Positions 1-10,819 of a stretch of 64,000 nt of DNA are shown here, one piece after another. Numbering within the stretch: position 1 is the first letter of the stretch; each line of letters begins with the position of its first letter. Under the pieces are notes generated by a model that was not told the origin of the DNA, ran no database searches, and saw only the letters and a list, made by a program, of their open reading frames with translations. Position numbers and translations under genes: made by a program. This DNA is from Marinitoga lauensis (lineage in GTDB: Bacteria > Thermotogota > Thermotogae > Petrotogales > Petrotogaceae). The stretch covers positions 1-64,000 of the forward strand of contig NZ_QHLX01000006.1 of the NCBI RefSeq assembly GCF_004135675.1. The letters run 5' to 3'.

Positions 1-35
1 AAATCACCTTCTTAATTGAAAATTCCTATTTATAT

Positions 36-973
36 TTATATACTCATTTTAAACATATTTTCTAATATGAAATATATTAAAAATGTTATTAATCCAGAAG
101 AAATAGGTGTATTTACCCATGCACTTAATATTTTTAATAATATTTTTTTATTTGTTAGTTTCGATCCTCTTGCGTATCCAGCACCTATAACAGCTCCCAC
201 TGTCGCCTGAGAAACAGAAACAGGAATCCCCAATAAAGCATAAATCCAAACAGTTGTTGCTTCACCTAATACAGCAATAGCTGCTGAGAAATAATCAAGA
301 TCTATTATTTGTTTTCCTACTGTCATCATAATTTTCTGACTAAAAGTTAATCCTCCAAAAGCAATTGCCAATCCTCCTACCAATGCTGCTGTACTTACTC
401 CAATCGTTTTTGCAAAAACACCTGTTATATTTGCAACATTGTTTGCCCCTAATGAATAAGCACCATATGCACTTACAATTATTGTAGCTATTTGTATAAA
501 TCTTTCTTTAGCATATATTGACTTTATTTTATTAAAGGGATAGAAAGAAACTTATAATATACAAATCCAAATATTATTCCACCAATTGGAGTACCTATCC
601 ACGCTAAAATTAATTTTAATATAATTCCCCATTGTACTCCACCTTTAATCAAACCAACAGATATTATAGAACCCACTATTGCTTGAGAAGAAGATACAGG
701 AATACCTATAGATATCATAATTGTCATTGTTAAAGCCGCAGATAATACTGATATAGAGCCCGAAAGCATATTTTGCGTGGTAACACTGCTAATTGTTTCT
801 ATTCCTTTTGCTCCCCCCATAACTGCACCTAATAGGATAAAAATCGCAGATATTATTGTAGCTATTCTATATTTAACTATCCTATTTGAAACTGCTGTTC
901 CAAATATATTAGCAGCATCATTTGCTCCTAAGGACCATCCAAAAAATATAGCCGGTAATAAATAAAAAAACAT
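36..973 (-). CDS. PiT-family inorganic phosphate transporter (one frameshift)
   Basis: Membrane permease that probably takes up inorganic phosphate with a cation. Both halves carry the repeated PiT signature: GANDAANIFGT near the N-terminus and GANNVANITG in the middle, each followed by several hydrophobic segments and a PVS(S/V)SQA motif. The reading frame breaks near 530-540 (PLIK-stop in one frame, FNKIKSIYAKE in the next), so one base is missing. Repaired length is about 312 residues, compact for the family. ATG at 973 is preferred over TTG 976 because an AAGGTGG ribosome site sits just upstream. No phosphate regulator is visible nearby. Family assignment is firm; the exact ion coupled is unknown. 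Confidence 0.88.
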
Positions 974-1146
974 CAAACCACCTTCTTTGCTATGACTCAG
1001 AAATATTTATAGTATTATATTTTATAATATTTTTCTCTTTTTAAAAAAGCTGAAAATATTCACTAAGAATAGATTACAAATATTTAAATTTAAATATAGT
1101 AGTAATACTTCGTTTTATTAAAAAAAATGAGGAATATAAAAATTCC

Positions 1147-1722
1147 TCATTTAAATCCTTTAATATCTGGTAATTCTTCTTTTTTATTGAAAAAGTTTTT
1201 AAGATTTGTAAGTTCGGTATCCAATATATCCGGGTTAACAATTATCTTAAAACTCAACCCTATCAAAAATGTTTTTATCAATTCAGAATTATCCTCAATA
1301 TTTTCAAGTCCAATTTCATGCATTTTTAAAAATTCTTTTATAGTATTGGTAAAATTCATATCTAAAAGTCTGGCTTTCCTGGAAACCTCTTTTTGTCTGA
1401 AAGGATATGTTAATATTTGAGAAAAAGCGATCATATACTTTGGGGGACTATAAATCCTTCTTATTTTTTCTTCTGCTGTCAATGTTCGTTTTTTAAAAAT
1501 TTCATTTATCCAATCTTCTAAAATACTTTCTCCTGTGGCAACAAGAGCACCGTCTTTTGAACCAAAATAATAATGTAACGATGCAATTGTTAAATTGGAC
1601 ATTTCTGAAATATGCCTTGTGGTTGCTTCTGCTATTGATTCTTCGGTTATAATTTTTATTATAGAATCCATTAAATTTTCTTTTCTTTTTGCTCTTAAAG
1701 TTGGGTTTGGCCTTCTTGCCAT
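1147..1722 (-). CDS. TetR-family transcriptional regulator
   Basis: DNA-binding repressor of about 191 residues. The N-terminal helix-turn-helix spans roughly residues 20-60 and contains the typical TetR run SNLTIASLHYYFGSKDGAL. The C-terminal part is the variable ligand-binding and dimerisation domain, with no recognisable ligand signature. The start at 1722 is chosen over the upstream ATG at 1746 because AAAGGAGG lies just before it. A consensus sigma-70 promoter lies upstream. The gene stands alone, divergent from nothing and followed by the PiT gene with a gap, so its target cannot be deduced. Confidence is in the family only. Confidence 0.9.
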   Translation of the reverse strand: MARRPNPTLRAKRKENLMDSIIKIITEESIAEATTRHISEMSNLTIASLHYYFGSKDGALVATGESILEDWINEIFKKRTLTAEEKIRRIYSPPKYMIAFSQILTYPFRQKEVSRKARLLDMNFTNTIKEFLKMHEIGLENIEDNSELIKTFLIGLSFKIIVNPDILDTELTNLKNFFNKKEELPDIKGFK

Positions 1723-1757
1723 AAAAATTAACCTCCTTTTTATCATTTTATAAACAA

Positions 1758-1786
1758 ATTATATCATCATTTTATATCATTGTCAA
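1758..1786 (-). promoter_or_regulatory. Consensus sigma-70 promoter of the tetR gene
   Basis: On the minus strand, TTGACA at 1786-1781 and TATAAT at 1763-1758 are separated by exactly 17 bases. Both hexamers match the consensus perfectly. The start codon lies 36 bases downstream of the -10 box. Confidence 0.85.
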
Positions 1787-2345
1787 ATCACCCGATATAT
1801 TTTATCAGTTAATTTTTTGTAACAAAATTTCTTCGCTGCGCGAAAGGGTTTTGGTTTTTTTATTACAATAAAAAAATAACCTTAAATCTTTTATTTATGG
1901 ACTCTTCAAAAATAGCGTCCAGCAGGAAGTAAAAAAGAGATGAAAGAAGTTAATAACATATTACACGAAGAGATGGGATGGGAAAAATAAAAGAAATTCT
2001 GGAGAAATAACAAAAGAAAAAAAGGAAATGTAAGAAAAGGTAAAAAATAAAAAGAAATAGATTGAATTTAAATCAACTCAGCGGATAAAAAATATTAAAT
2101 TTAATTGTAGTAAAAAATTATAAAATACTGAATAATTAAATTCTAATATAATAAGACTTAGTTTTGCTAACAGAGCCAGTAAATAAAAGAGAATTTTTTT
2201 ACGAAGCGAAAAAAATCTTCCTCAGAGAGGAAGATTTTAGATTAAATATTATTTAATAATAATTTTTATTCCAAAAACCCTTCACGAAGTGAAGAGTTTT
2301 TGCGAAACAAAAGTTGAGGTGCTTTCGCACCTCATTTTATAAATA
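1787..2345. other. Long intergenic region without a supported gene
   Basis: No convincing gene. A small palindrome TTCGCTGCGCGAA lies near 1831. An open stretch of about 25 codons near 1917-1990 reads as a plausible protein tail but is directly preceded by a stop and has no start or ribosome site, so it may be a gene remnant. The right end (2213-2334) holds three stacked hairpins. Confidence 0.5.
2213..2334 (-). terminator. Three stacked hairpins after the binding-protein gene
   Basis: Hairpins at 2213-2237 (11-bp arms around AAATCTTCCTC), 2273-2301 (CTTCAC/GTGAAG flanked by A and T runs) and 2315-2334 (TGAGGTGC/GCACCTCA). Read on the minus strand, the distal one ends in a seven-T run. They probably end transcription of the gene ending at 2346. 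Confidence 0.7.
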
Positions 2346-3640
2346 TTATTCAGCTAATTCTTCATTTTCAACCAATAAATTCTTTATTTCTTCAATCATT
2401 CTATTATAGGCATCTTCAGCTGTAATTTTATCATATAAGAAATCACTTGTGATTGTTCCCAAAGCATTTCTAATGTCATACCATGCTGCTGGTTTTGGAT
2501 CAGGAACTGCTGTTTTTAATGAATTTAAGGCTATTGTTGGTTTTTCATCATTTGCAACATATGACTTCCATTGTGAAGTTTCAACTACATCTTTTCTAAC
2601 CGGTACATATCCTGTGTTTACTGCCCAATAAGCTTGATTTACTTTATCTAATAAGAATTTCATAAACATCCATGCTGCCTGTTTTTGTGCTTTATCTGCC
2701 CATGCAAACATTATTAAATCTGTTCCTGCTATTGGTGAATGTGGTACTCCATCTACTGATGGTAATGGAGCCCATGTCCATTCATATTTCCCTTTTATTG
2801 ATTTTTCCACATATGGTTTTCCTGCTATTGTTCCCATGTACATGGCAATTTGTCCATTACCAAATGGATCATTTAAGTATCCACCTTGAACAAAAGCTAC
2901 TTCGTCTGCTTTTAATTTGTGCATAAAGTTTAATGTTTTTATTGTTGTTTCTTTATCTAATACAATTTTCCATTTTCCATTTCCTGCATATTCCAATACT
3001 TTTCCATTCATTGCATACAAGAATGTTTGGAAGTCATCAACTGTTGTTCTAAAACCTAAACCGTATTGATCAATTTGACCATCACCGTCAATATCTTCTG
3101 TTAATTGTTTTGCAACATCATATAATTCATCTAATGTTTTTGGCGGTTCTACTCCGTATAAGTCGAATAAATCTACATTATAATAATTGGTATACACACT
3201 TTTATTAAATGGTATTGAATAAATTGTATCTCCCATGTACACATATCTTTAAATACTTTGTATATTTGATTTTCCCATACTTCTTTGAATTCAGAATCAC
3301 CGTAAATAAACTTATTTAATGGTTCTACTATTCCTTTACTTTGTAAGTATTTTGATGTCCAGTTTGAATATGCTTGTGCTATAACTGGTAAATTATCTCT
3401 TGTACCTTCATTATAAGCAACAACTGTACTCAATAATTTTCTCGATAATGCACCATAATTTCCTACATAAACTGGAACAATTTCAACATAAGGATTTTCT
3501 CTATTAAATGCTGCTACTAATTCTTCTAATGCCTTTCCATGTCCCCCACCCATGGCATGCCAAAATTCCACTTTAATTTTTTCACCAAAAGAAAAAACCA
3601 TAACAAACAACAACAATGTTACCAAAAGTAGTTTCTTCAC
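2346..3640 (-). CDS. ABC transporter sugar-binding protein, family 1 (one frameshift)
   Basis: Exported solute-binding protein that presents a sugar or glycerol-phosphate-type ligand to an ABC importer. Residues 1-17 form a signal peptide (KKLLLVTLLLFVMVFSFG), followed by VEFWHAMGGGHG, a typical UgpB-like N-terminus. SIPFNKS and YGVEPPKTLDEL are further family motifs. The frame breaks near 3235-3242 (one base). I place the start at GTG 3640: AGGAGGTG precedes it and the upstream ATG at 3673 would lie before that site. No permease or ATPase adjoins the gene, so it must share transport subunits encoded elsewhere. The ligand is unknown. Confidence 0.88.
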
Positions 3641-3707
3641 CGATAACACCTCCTGAATAGATTTGTTTAACATAATATTATACTACATAAAATGATGTAA
3701 AATCAAA

Positions 3708-4271
3708 TTAAATTTTTTTAAGTATTTTTAATAATTCTTTTTTAATTGCATCTAATCCATTATTATTAACTATTTTAAAGTTATATTTATACTTTATATT
3801 CCTTTGAGAATTTATGATATTTTTTGCTTTTTCAAAAGGTATTTTTCGCAATTTTACAAGACGTTCTAACCTTTTCTCTTCTGAGGAATCTATAAAAATA
3901 ATATAATCACAGATTTCATCCAACCCTATTTTTTCAATTAAGGCACCATCAATAAAAATTATTTCTTCATCCATATTTTCTATTTTTCTTTTCACCCTTT
4001 TTTTTATCATTGGATGTAATATTGAATTTAATAATTCTAATTTATTTTTATTTTCAAACACAATTTTTGCTAATTTATCTCTTCTTATTTCATCGTTTTC
4101 AAAAATATCCTTACCAAAAAAATTTTCCAATTTATTTTTAGCTTCTTCTTCTTTAAGTATTTCATGCCCCTCAATATCCAAATCTATAACAACATAGCCA
4201 ACATCCCTGAGAATCCTGGCTATTGTACTTTTTCCACTACCAGCATATCCTGTTATGCCTACTATTTTCAT
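3708..4271 (-). CDS. coaE: Dephospho-CoA kinase
   Basis: Last step of coenzyme A synthesis: phosphorylates the 3'-hydroxyl of dephospho-CoA. The 187-residue protein starts with the P-loop [12 protein letters not shown], then the family motif [11 protein letters not shown] (substrate aspartates). [19 protein letters not shown] is the conserved C-terminal lid region. Length is normal. Its ATG overlaps the stop codon of pgi by four bases, so it is translationally coupled as the last gene of apt-pgi-coaE. The open frame is intact. Confidence 0.95.
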   Translation of the reverse strand: MKIVGITGYAGSGKSTIARILRDVGYVVIDLDIEGHEILKEEEAKNKLENFFGKDIFENDEIRRDKLAKIVFENKNKLELLNSILHPMIKKRVKRKIENMDEEIIFIDGALIEKIGLDEICDYIIFIDSSEEKRLERLVKLRKIPFEKAKNIINSQRNIKYKYNFKIVNNNGLDAIKKELLKILKKI

Positions 4272-5634
4272 AGTATAAACTTTTCCTTTTTTTCTACTTT
4301 TTCTTTTACTTCTTTAGAAAATTCTTCATATCCTTCTCTTCCCATTAAAGCATAAGTAACCTTTTTACCCAATTCTACTCCCGGCTGATCGTATGCATTT
4401 ATCTCTAATAATTTACCCATTATCGCTGTTTGAAATTCGTATACAAAGAAAAATTGACCAACATTAAAAGCATTAATTTCTGGAAAGATTACTTTCATAT
4501 TTGGCTTTCCATGCTCTGTTAAAGCATATTCTGTTCCAAATAATTCAGTATTCAACAACTCTGATAACGTCTTTCCACCTAAATAAGATAATGCAGAATA
4601 CTCTTCATGTATTTTAGGAATTTTTATATCCCTTTCAAACTTTTCTAATTTAATAAATGTAATAATTTTATCATCTGGTCCTTCATTATATAACTGAACT
4701 TGAGAATGCTGATCGGTGGCTCCTAATGCTTTTACAGGTGTTTGACCAACATTTACAACTTCTCCATTTATATTGTATTTTTTTCCTAAACTCTCTGCCC
4801 ATAATTGCCTATACCAATCAGCTAATAATAACAATTTATTGGAATATGGCATCATTACTGATATGTTATAACCTTTTTTATAATAAAGAAAATGAAGTAA
4901 AGCATTTAATGCTGCAGGATTTTCATATATATTTTTATTTGATACTTTTTCAAACATGGCTTTTGCACCATTTAATAAATCAATTATATCTATACCACCT
5001 GCCAATGCAGATAATAATCCCACCGGAGTTAAAACGCTAAATCTTCCACCTACTTCAGGTGGAATTTCTAAAGTTTCTATTCCCTCTTCCTGAGCAATTT
5101 TTCTTAAAATACCATTTTTCGGATCAGTTGTAAATATTATATGCTTTTTAGGATCCAACCCATAACTTTCTATTATACCTCTTGCTATTAAATAATTAGA
5201 CATAGCTTCTGCTGTCGTTCCAGATTTTGATATAACATTGAACAATGTAGTATGTGGATCTATCTGGTCTAAAACAGATGCAACAAAATCCGGATCCACA
5301 TTATCCACAATAAATATTTTTGGGGTTTTTCTGCTCTTCGTATAATTATAATTTAAAGGATTTAATGTTGTTTGTAAAGCAATATTGCCTAACGCTGAAC
5401 CCCTATACCTAACACTACAAAGTTTTCAAACGATTGAATCCATTCCTGAATGTCCAATATTTTATCTAAATATTTTGTATTTTTAAGAAGTTTCAAAAAA
5501 CCTGGTTCTTCCTCTAAAATTTCAGAGATTATTTTTTCTATCTTTTCTTTATATTCATTTATTTCTTCATATTTTATTCCTTTTTCAATATTGGGATAAA
5601 ACATATTTGTAAAATCAAATTTTATTCCTTTCAT
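4268..5634 (-). CDS. pgi: Glucose-6-phosphate isomerase (one frameshift)
   Basis: Glycolytic interconversion of glucose 6-phosphate and fructose 6-phosphate. Family motifs are clear: VLGIG(G)S near the start of the sugar-phosphate domain, SKSGTTAEA (phosphate binding), the signature [11 protein letters not shown], and [13 protein letters not shown] in the C-terminal half. The frame breaks at the four-C run 5400-5403. Restoring one base gives a continuous [12 protein letters not shown] reading of about 456 residues, the usual short bacterial length. ATG 5634 is chosen because GGGAGGGG precedes it. The gene sits 37 bases after apt. Confidence 0.94.
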
Positions 5635-5671
5635 ATTACCCCTCCCATTCACTAAAATTTAAAGTGAAAAA

Positions 5672-6183
5672 TTAATATACCAATACACTTTCTACTTTAA
5701 CTTCAGATAATTTTTCACGTGGATTCAAAAAGCTCAATTCAATTAAACATAAAACGCCAGAAACTTCTGCCTCTAATTTTTTTACTAAAGTTTCTATTGC
5801 TTTTATTGTTCCCCTGTGGCTAATACATCATCCACAATTAAAACTTTTTCACCTTTTGCTAATGCATCTTTATGCATTTGTATCTTAGCTTCACCATATT
5901 CTAAAGAATAAGATACTTCTACAACATCATAAGGAAGTTTTCCTGGCTTTCTTACTGGAACTAATTTTTTCCCTAATTTATAAGCTAATGCTGAACCAAA
6001 TAAAAAACCTCTAGCTTCTGGAACTAATATCGTGTCAAAATCTAAATCTTTTACTTTTTCAGCCATAACATCTATTACTTCTCTAAAAGCTTCTGGTGTT
6101 GCCAATAAAGGCGTAATATCTTTAAATATAATACCTGGTTTTGGAAAGTCAGGAATATCTCTAATATACTTTTCAAAGTTCAT
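5672..6183 (-). CDS. apt: Adenine phosphoribosyltransferase (one frameshift)
   Basis: Purine salvage: adenine plus PRPP gives AMP. Family motifs seen are IPDFPKPGIIFKDITPLL at the N-terminus, VPEARGFLFG, and the PRPP loop VLIVDDVLATG(G)T. The frame breaks inside that loop at the four-C run 5811-5814. Adding one base continues the protein as TIKAIETLVKKLEAE to a stop at 5672, giving about 170 residues, the normal length. The start has a good AAGGAGG site. It is first gene of an operon with pgi and coaE; a possible promoter (TTGTTT, 16 bases, TAAAAT) lies upstream. Confidence 0.94.
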
Positions 6184-6281
6184 TTTTTTTCCTCCTTCGA
6201 TTTTATTGACAGGATTATTTTACCATATTTTTTTTAAAAAACAATAACCTATTCTCAAATACAAAAAAACATAATAAAACA

Positions 6282-6320
6282 AAAAAAGATCCCACTAATA
6301 TTTTAGTGAGATCTTTTTTT
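6282..6320. terminator. Bidirectional terminator hairpin
   Basis: Stem around GATCCCACTAA and TTAGTGAGATC with A and T runs on both sides. The stop codon of the 69-residue minus-strand gene lies inside it. Confidence 0.75.
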
Positions 6321-6512
6321 ATTAAGATTATATGAATAATTCAAAAATAATACTATTTTTCTTTCTAATTCTACTAATGTTACTTTATTTCCCTCTTTTA
6401 GCGTTTCAAATGCAGCTTTCAGCACAAGAACTCTTGGGTATTTATTTAATGTTATTTTAATTGGATCTGTATTATTAAAATTTTCTTTACTTTTAACATC
6501 TAATGTTTTCAT
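6303..6512 (-). CDS. Small protein of unknown function, 69 residues
   Basis: Not recognised. The sequence is mixed charged and hydrophobic without a membrane segment, with a central run PRVLVLKAAFETLKEGNKVTL that could form a strand-helix unit. The start has a clear GGGAGTG ribosome site, and the gene is followed by a strong terminator whose stem overlaps the stop codon, which supports it being expressed. It is divergent from the tRNA gene. No cysteine cluster or DNA-binding motif is visible. Confidence 0.6.
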   Translation of the reverse strand: MKTLDVKSKENFNNTDPIKITLNKYPRVLVLKAAFETLKEGNKVTLVELERKIVLFLNYSYNLNKKRSH

Positions 6513-6540
6513 TTTTTTATCACTCCCTTCAAAAAAACAC

Positions 6541-6569
6541 TTGACAAAAATAAAATTAGATGTTATAAT
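6541..6569 (+). promoter_or_regulatory. Perfect sigma-70 promoter of the CAU tRNA
   Basis: TTGACA at 6541-6546, a 17-base spacer, and TATAAT at 6564-6569. The tRNA begins 20 bases after the -10 box. Both hexamers are perfect, as expected for a strong stable-RNA promoter. Confidence 0.9.
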
Positions 6570-6588
6570 CTAATCGCTTAAGTTGTTT

Positions 6589-6665
6589 GGGCTCGTAGCT
6601 CAGTTGGTGAGAGCTTCCGGCTCATAACCGGGAGGTCGGTGGTTCGAATCCACCCGAGCCCACCA
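6589..6665 (+). tRNA. tRNA with CAU anticodon (Met, or Ile2 after modification)
   Basis: Full cloverleaf: acceptor GGGCTCG pairs with CGAGCCC, D-arm with AGCTCAGTTGG, anticodon stem TCCGG/CCGGG around loop CTCATAA (anticodon 6623-6625), T-arm GTGGTTCGAATCCAC, encoded ACCA end. It could be elongator Met or the AUA-reading Ile tRNA; the initiator is unlikely without the usual run of three G-C pairs in the anticodon stem. Followed by a terminator. Confidence 0.93.
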
Positions 6666-6668
6666 ATG

Positions 6669-6692
6669 CGGGGTATTATTACCCGTTTTTTT
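6669..6692 (+). terminator. Terminator after the CAU tRNA
   Basis: Hairpin CGGGGTA/TACCCG followed by seven Ts, four bases after the CCA end of the tRNA. Confidence 0.8.
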
Positions 6693-6946
6693 ATTCTCTT
6701 TTAATATTTTAATATATTTTATTTTTTTGTCAAGTTTTTTTGTTTTTAATGTTAAATTTTTAACTCTTCAATCGCACAAATATTCTTGCTTATCTTAATT
6801 CACGAATATGTAATTGAATCTTAAATTAAATTTCACTTTCTTCCCCTGCTAATAAATTTAACTTTTGATATTATACTTCATTTTTATATATAGCTATGAT
6901 ATAATATTAATTAATCAGGTGATATATTAATAAAAGGAGGATTAGT

Positions 6947-8741
6947 ATGAAAAAAATATTGATATTTGTTTTACTCCTGATAAACTTAACGATTCTATTT
7001 GGAATTAAAATAGTGTCTTTCTCAGACGAAATTTTAAATGGCGAATTTCTTTCAATGAACAATACACAACTTTTTTTTAAGATTGATAAAAAGTTTTCAA
7101 ATTACCAATTCAGGAGATTAAAAATATTGAATTCAATCAAGATGAAAAAGAAAATATGTTTTTTTCATTAGTAAATAATTATACATTTAAAGGTGCGCTG
7201 GAAAAAATAGAACGTGATTATTTTGTTTTTAAAAATTTAGAAAAAATATATAGAATTTCAAAAAAAGATTTAAAGATTATCGTATCAAAAAAAGAATAGA
7301 ATCAAATATTCTGGCTACTAATTTTGGAAGATTTCATTTTACTCCTCTCGAAATCATTTCTGATAAACTCTGGAAAATAAAAACAGATTATGGTATTTTA
7401 ACTTTACCTCCAGAAGCTATATTGTCATCTTTTAGGCCAAATATTTCAAGCGAAAATAAAAATATTCTTTATTTAATCAATGGTGATTATTTCTTTTATG
7501 ATTCTGTATTTATAAAAAATTCTTTATTTAATTTTTATATATATAATTTTTCCATCCAAATTCCAAAAAATAATATTTTATTTTTAAAAAATCATTCTTT
7601 TACTCCTTTAAAAATTAAATCAAAAAAAATCTTCAGACTTAATGTTAATAATAAAAACTATTTTTTAGATGATTATGAAATTAAAAATAATAAAATCATC
7701 TTAGATAATATAGTTATAGAAGATCCGGATATCAAATTTATTTCAAATTCTATAATAAATTTATTTATTTTATCTGATGTTTTTTACAGTGGAATTTCTG
7801 TATATAATGAAAAATTATACGTATCTGGCTATTCCAAAAATTTATATGAACTATCCTATTCTGGAAAAATTATAAATAAATATAATATAGGCTCATATTC
7901 ATTTGACTTCCCTGTAATTTATAATAATAACATTTATATTTCAACTTTTAGAAAAAATTTAATAATCGTAGATTTAAATTCTAAAAAAATAGGAAAAATT
8001 AATATTTCAAATCTCTATTCAGGCATAACTGTTTTAAATAAAAATCAATATTTAATACACTTATGGAGTAATTATCTTCATCTTATGGAAAAAGAAAATA
8101 TTGTTTCATCCCTTAATACAAAAACATCTAAAAGAAGTCCTTTAATAGATTATGAAGGAAATATTATAGATTTAGATATTAACGGTAACCTAAAAAAATT
8201 GGATAGAAATTTTAATATTATTTTTGAAATTTCTTTGAAAGGGAGAACAGATTTTTATAATATAGATATTGATAATAATATATATATTAATGGCCCTAAT
8301 AAAACTTTCACAGTACTTGATAAAAATGGAAATTTATTATATTCTTATAAAATGAGTGATATTCCATATTCTTTTCCATTAATTGATAACAATACTCGCA
8401 TTATTTATCTTGCTTCAAAAGATTTATATCTTTACTCTCTAAAAAATGGGAAAGTGCTCTGGAAAACCAAAGTTGGATATGTTCCAGGAGTTGGTATTTT
8501 AACAAATAAGTATATTATTCTTAATAACTTAGCACATAAGATTTTATTCATTAATAAAAATACTGGAAAAATAGAAAAAGAATTTCGTCTGGGATATTCA
8601 ACAAATTTGTCTATGGATAAAAATGGCTTTTTATATAGTGCATCTTCAAATGGTGTAATAACAATTCTCGATGTCGACGACAATCCTATTAACCAATATA
8701 AATTTAATGTTCAACATACCGGAAATCCTAATATAAAATAA
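6947..8741 (+). CDS. Exported beta-propeller-like protein (two frameshifts)
   Basis: Secreted protein of unknown role. Residues 1-20 form a signal peptide (KKILIFVLLLINLTILFG). The C-terminal 300 residues show repeated units resembling PQQ/quinoprotein-type propeller blades, for example NGKVLWKTKVGYVPG and NTGKIEKEFRLGYS, with alternating DKNGN/DNN turns. The frame breaks near 7110-7125 and at an A run near 7290 (SKK to KRIESN); repair gives about 598 residues. AAAGGAGG precedes the start. The gene has a TATAAT element upstream and a terminator downstream. It may bind another envelope protein, but no catalytic motif is visible. Confidence 0.75.
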
Positions 8742-8766
8742 AAGCTCGCACAGCTGCGAGCTTTTT
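8741..8766. terminator. Bidirectional terminator between convergent genes
   Basis: AAAGCTCGCA and TGCGAGCTTT arms around a four-base loop, with T runs on both strands. It serves the propeller gene and the convergent minus-strand gene. Confidence 0.85.
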
Positions 8767-9193
8767 AAAATATCAATCCACTATTTCCTTTATTATTTGT
8801 TTTTTTCATCTGATCCAATTGATTTAATAAATCTGGAGGCGCTACACTAATATCTGGTGTTTCTGCTTGTTGCATCAATTGCTTTAATTGCTCTTCATAT
8901 TCTTTCATTTTTTTCTTCATTTCTTCTAAATCAATTTTAATCCAGTTTAAAATATCTTTAGACATTTCTTTTGCTTTTTCTTCAGGTAATTCCACCCCTT
9001 TTCCTTCCAATTCTGTATGTGCTTTAAATTCATCTTTTATAGCTTCTATTAAATTTTCTTCTGTAAGTAATTCACTCTTGTATAATACCCTTAAAGCTAT
9101 ATTTGTTCTAAACTTTAAATCTTCTACCGACATTTCCAAACCTTCTAATTTTGCCATAATCACATTTATAAGTTGATCCAATGATACTTGCAT
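8765..9193 (-). CDS. Conserved-looking hypothetical protein, 142 residues
   Basis: Not recognised. The first 75 residues are predicted helical (LDQLINVIMAKLEGLEM, then NIALRVLYKSELLTEENL). Residues 80-115 are a charged coiled coil (LEEMKKKMKEYEEQLKQLMQQ), followed by a Pro-rich tail. No signal peptide or membrane span, so it is probably cytoplasmic. GGGAGG precedes the ATG. The coiled coil suggests oligomerisation or a scaffolding role, but this is inference. Confidence 0.65.
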   Translation of the reverse strand: MQVSLDQLINVIMAKLEGLEMSVEDLKFRTNIALRVLYKSELLTEENLIEAIKDEFKAHTELEGKGVELPEEKAKEMSKDILNWIKIDLEEMKKKMKEYEEQLKQLMQQAETPDISVAPPDLLNQLDQMKKTNNKGNSGLIF

Positions 9194-9346
9194 TTTGTAA
9201 CCTCCCTTTCTCTTTCTTAGAGAATTATATAAATTGTTTTTTAAATTATAGTTTCATTTATTTCATTAAGAATAACTTTATTTATCTTTTTATGTTATAA
9301 TTAAGACATACAAAAAACAAATTCAAATTTAAATAAAAAATTTTAG

Positions 9347-9427
9347 GTTGAAGAAATCTTAGGAGAGTTTTCAAAGAATAATGATATAGAATATAATTTC
9401 CCAAATCAAACTATATATTTAAAATAG
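9347..9427 (+). pseudogene. Possible 3' remnant of a lost gene
   Basis: A 26-codon open stretch reading VEEILGEFSKNN...YLK ends at a TAG just before a terminator hairpin, but there is no start codon or ribosome site and the frame is closed upstream. A TATAAT element lies near 9295. The pattern suggests an internal deletion that left promoter and tail. Low confidence. Confidence 0.3.
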
Positions 9428-9455
9428 CCTGGACAAATAATCCAGGCTTATTTTA
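9426..9455. terminator. Bidirectional terminator after aspA
   Basis: AGCCTGGA/TCCAGGCT arms around a seven-base loop, with T-rich flanks on both strands. It lies just after the aspA stop codon on the minus strand. Confidence 0.75.
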
Positions 9456-10817
9456 TAATATAACCTAATCCTGCAGATTTGTTTGATTTAATTTTTTTTA
9501 TCATTTCTTTATAATTTAAATTATGTTTTTCAGATAGTGATAAAAGTGTTTTTTCAAGGTCATAATTATTTTTCTTTAATTCTTGAGATACTTCTGTATA
9601 ACCTAAAATATCTATTAAAGGTGTAATTATTGTAAATGATTTGAGTAAATTTTCTTCGCATTTATTTATATCTGCTTCTATTAATTTTATATAATTCATT
9701 AAAGAATAGGATGCTTTTTTCAAAAAATCTATTGATTTTAACGTGTAATGAATTATCGCAGGAGTAAGATGATTTAACTCAAAATTTCCCTGACTTGATG
9801 CATGAGTTATTATATTATCAAATGAAGTTACACTTAAAGAAAGTTGTATTACATATTCTGGAATAACAGGATTTACCTTTCCCGGCATTATAGAACTCCC
9901 TGCTTGCAATTTAGGTAATATTATTTCATGAATTGCATTAGAACCAATAATCTAATATCATTAGATATTTTTATTAAATTTACAGCAAGAGATTTCAATA
10001 AACCACTAACTTCAGAAAATACATCTAAATTTTGTGTATTATCTATTAAATTCTCTGCTTTAGCTATTCCAATCCTGGTTATTTCTCTGACTTTACTTGC
10101 TATTTTTAAAATATATTGTTTTGGAGCTGCAATTCCTGTTCCTATAGCTGTTCCACCTATATTAACACTTCTTATTCTTTCCTCAACTTTATATAATCTC
10201 CATCTATCCCTACTCAATGCATCAGCCCATGCACCAAATTCTTGTCCTAACAAAATGGGAACTGCATTCATTAATTGCGTTCTACCAATCTTCTTTATAC
10301 CGATAAATTCTTTTTCTTTTTTTTGTATTTCATCCTGCAATTTAATTATATTTTCAATTAATTCTCTTAACTCCTTTATAATAGCAATTTTTCCCGCTGT
10401 TGGAAATACATCATTTGTCGACTGATGTAAATTGACATGTTCCAATGGTTTAACTATATATTCTGATTTTTTCCCTTCTAAGAATTCAGTAGCTTTATTA
10501 GCAACAACTTCATTAACATTCATATTAATTGATGTTCCTGCACCACCACTTAATGGATCCACTACAATTTCCTTTTTTAAAATTTCCCATTCATCACATG
10601 CATTTACTATGGCATCACAAATCTTTTTATCAATATATCCTAATTCATAATTCAATAACGCTGCTGATTTCTTTATCATAAACATTGCCCATATAAAACT
10701 TTCATTTATGATTTCCCCTGTTTTAGGAAAATTTTTCAATGCCCTATATGTATGTATCCCATAATATACATCATCAGGTAATTTAACTTCACCTATAAAA
10801 TCTTTTTCTACTCTCAT
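9448..10817 (-). CDS. aspA: Aspartate ammonia-lyase (one frameshift)
   Basis: Converts L-aspartate to fumarate plus ammonia. The aspartase/fumarase superfamily signature GSSIMPGKVNPVIPE is present. SGGAGTSINMNVNEVVAN favours aspartase over class II fumarase, which has GSGTQSNMN here. Other family motifs are HLNQSTND-like HLHQSTNDVFPT and GRTQLMNAVPILLGQEF. The frame breaks near 9910-9950 (one base); the repaired protein has about 456 residues, the normal length. It starts two bases after the hydF stop codon with a GAAGGTG site, so it belongs to the hyd operon. It may supply ammonia for hydrogenase cofactor assembly (inference). Confidence 0.9.
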
Positions 10818-10819
10818 TT

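Noticed and set aside
1917-1990. Short coding-like stretch in the intergenic region
   Set aside because: It has no start or ribosome site and is preceded directly by a stop. At most it is a remnant.
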